DNA of 53,812 bases from an uncultured SAR86 cluster bacterium. Lineage in GTDB: Bacteria; Pseudomonadota; Gammaproteobacteria; Magnimaribacterales; D2472. Location of the stretch: contig CACHII010000007.1 in the NCBI GenBank assembly GCA_902579825.1, positions 1 through 53,812 of the forward strand. The letters are read 5' to 3'. Each line of letters opens with the position of its first letter. Within the stretch, counting starts at the first letter, position 1. This document shows, one piece after another, positions 52,781 through 53,812 of this stretch. The notes beneath the pieces are model-generated. The model searched no databases, was not told the DNA's origin, and saw only the letters and a program-made list of their open reading frames with translations. The translations under genes and the position numbers were made by a program.

Positions 52781-53812
52781 TTTTTAGTCAATCTTAACTC
52801 TGTTGAGGAAATATCATCTCTGAACGTACCTTCTTCAAAACCAGTGCACCTATCTTTAATAACTTCAGGAATAGTTATCTCTTTTAAGGAAATAAACCTT
52901 TTACCAACCTTTCTTCCAAAAACTAAAAAATTAATATTGTGATCATTAAATCGTTGAATATGATCTCTCATATCTTTGAAGTTTTTATAAAATTTTTCAT
53001 CAAACACTCTCATTAATGTATCAGCACCAATAATAAATACAGAGTTCGGAAACATTTTAGCCTTCTCACTAAATCTTCCAGCGGAAGTTAAAATCCAACT
53101 TTCATCATTTTGAAACTGATCTATTGTTCTTTTGATCTCATAAAAGGTTAGGGGAGGTTTATCAGCATTATTCGCACAAATTTCGAATGTCGTATGCATA
53201 CCGGTTCTTTTTTCAGCTAACTCTTTCATTTTAAGATGTCCTTCATGAAGAGGATTAAACGAACCTGGAAAAATTAATTCAGGACTATTTTGATTGTTTG
53301 AGATGTAATCAACTTTATTATTAAATAATTTTTCCCAAGATTTTTCGGCTTTAATATTATTAATTTTTATTTCTTCATCAATTTTAGGTAAATCAAATTC
53401 AAAGCCACAAGATTCAGCCAATAAACTTAGAGCACAATTTGTTATAAGTTCTTCTTCTTGTCTTCTAGTTCTATTACCTTTAATTAAATAACATTCTAGG
53501 TACTTGGTATAGTTATACGCCTGAATGACAATGAAGAACTTATGCTCACCTCTTTTTTCATAAGTTGTTGCTAAGTTTGCTGTGATTGCAATACCTAAAA
53601 GATATTTAGTTTTTGTTCTTTGATCAATTTCTTTGGATTTTTTAAAAGCATTAGCAGCCATACTTAAACATGTTTCAAGAGAGCAATAATGATCAGGCGT
53701 CTTATTTAGAAAAGTATCCATAGATTCTTTTGAGTAAGGAATATAGGATTCCAATACTGTATTACTTGCACCAGGGACCTTTAATAACTCAGATATAGCA
53801 TTTGTACCTCCA
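52777..53812 (-). CDS. CinA/PncC-like domain fused to a nicotinate-nucleotide adenylyltransferase-like domain, 5' truncated
   Basis: The frame stays open to the window edge, so the gene begins outside; residues read GGTNAISELLKVPGASNTVLE at its visible start, as in CinA C-terminal (PncC, NMN deamidase) domains. That domain continues through SLETCLSMAANAFKKSKEID, LGIAITANLAT and KRGEHKFFIV. After a helical linker the C-terminal half is a nucleotidyltransferase: FPGSFNPLHEGHLKMKEL with the HxGH motif, VFIIGADTLMRVFDE and ISSTELR. This order suggests NMN is deamidated and then adenylylated for NAD recycling, but both activities need testing. It converges on rpmG. Confidence 0.8.
   Translation of the reverse strand, partial: GGTNAISELLKVPGASNTVLESYIPYSKESMDTFLNKTPDHYCSLETCLSMAANAFKKSKEIDQRTKTKYLLGIAITANLATTYEKRGEHKFFIVIQAYNYTKYLECYLIKGNRTRRQEEELITNCALSLLAESCGFEFDLPKIDEEIKINNIKAEKSWEKLFNNKVDYISNNQNSPELIFPGSFNPLHEGHLKMKELAEKRTGMHTTFEICANNADKPPLTFYEIKRTIDQFQNDESWILTSAGRFSEKAKMFPNSVFIIGADTLMRVFDEKFYKNFKDMRDHIQRFNDHNINFLVFGRKVGKRFISLKEITIPEVIKDRCTGFEEGTFRDDISSTELRLTKN

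Noticed and set aside
53754-53754. TTG at 53754 as start of the CinA-like fusion gene
   Set aside because: The frame continues to the window edge with GGTNAISELLKVPGASNTV, which matches CinA domains, so the gene is simply cut by the window.

Overview
The window is AT-rich, gene-dense DNA from a streamlined Gram-negative bacterium, most likely a surface-ocean gammaproteobacterium of the SAR86 type. This rests on the gene order queA-tgt-yajC-secD-secF with suhB and trmJ alongside, the homodimeric-type AceE with AceF, malate synthase G, a large TonB-dependent receptor, several outer-membrane lipoproteins and very short intergenic gaps. The species cannot be fixed from sequence alone. There is no phage, transposon, CRISPR array or rRNA operon.

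Layout. 1-4.5 kb: the end of a TIGR03643/DUF2805 gene, a small unknown gene, a copper-site lipoprotein and an FG-GAP/VCBS lipoprotein. 4.5-11.6 kb: tRNA-Leu(CAA), the queuosine/Sec-accessory operon, a SuhB-like protein, TrmJ and tRNA-Glu(UUC). 11.7-18.9 kb: a small lipoprotein, a 1639-residue SF1 helicase-nuclease (DUF4011-AAA-MTES nuclease-DUF3320), an exported coiled-coil protein and an RRM protein. 18.8-27.6 kb: small NTF2-like and ferredoxin-like-fold proteins, alanine dehydrogenase, an extended SDR, a steroid-5-alpha-reductase-like membrane protein, a GMC oxidoreductase, a rhodanese and a patatin. 27.7-37.9 kb: a TonB receptor, an M64 metallopeptidase lipoprotein, tRNA-Gly(GCC), several exported dimeric alpha/beta-barrel-like proteins, an esterase lipoprotein and an FAD monooxygenase. 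37.9-42.1 kb: malate synthase G, a DUF1330 protein, an unknown exported protein and an indoleamine-2,3-dioxygenase-like protein. 42.2-42.8 kb: two tandem copies of an unrecognised structured small RNA. 42.8-53.8 kb: pyruvate kinase, aceE, aceF, a sodium:solute symporter, a GH3 glucosidase, glucokinase, ribosomal protein L33 and a CinA-like/nucleotidyltransferase fusion cut by the window end.

The right third reads as a carbon route. GH3 would release glucose from beta-glucan, the symporter would take it up, glucokinase would phosphorylate it, and pyruvate kinase plus AceEF would carry it to acetyl-CoA. Malate synthase G handles glyoxylate.

The strongest candidate for something undescribed is the RNA pair at about 42208-42753. 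Each copy is about 221 nt, has its own sigma70-type promoter and intrinsic terminator, and aligns without gaps at about 94% identity, with a compensatory base-pair change in a predicted stem. Other points of interest are a Tgt lacking two of its four zinc ligands, a SuhB-like protein lacking metal-binding acidic residues, the standalone helicase-nuclease, the CinA/nucleotidyltransferase fusion, and a recurrent -10 box placed so that several mRNAs would be leaderless.
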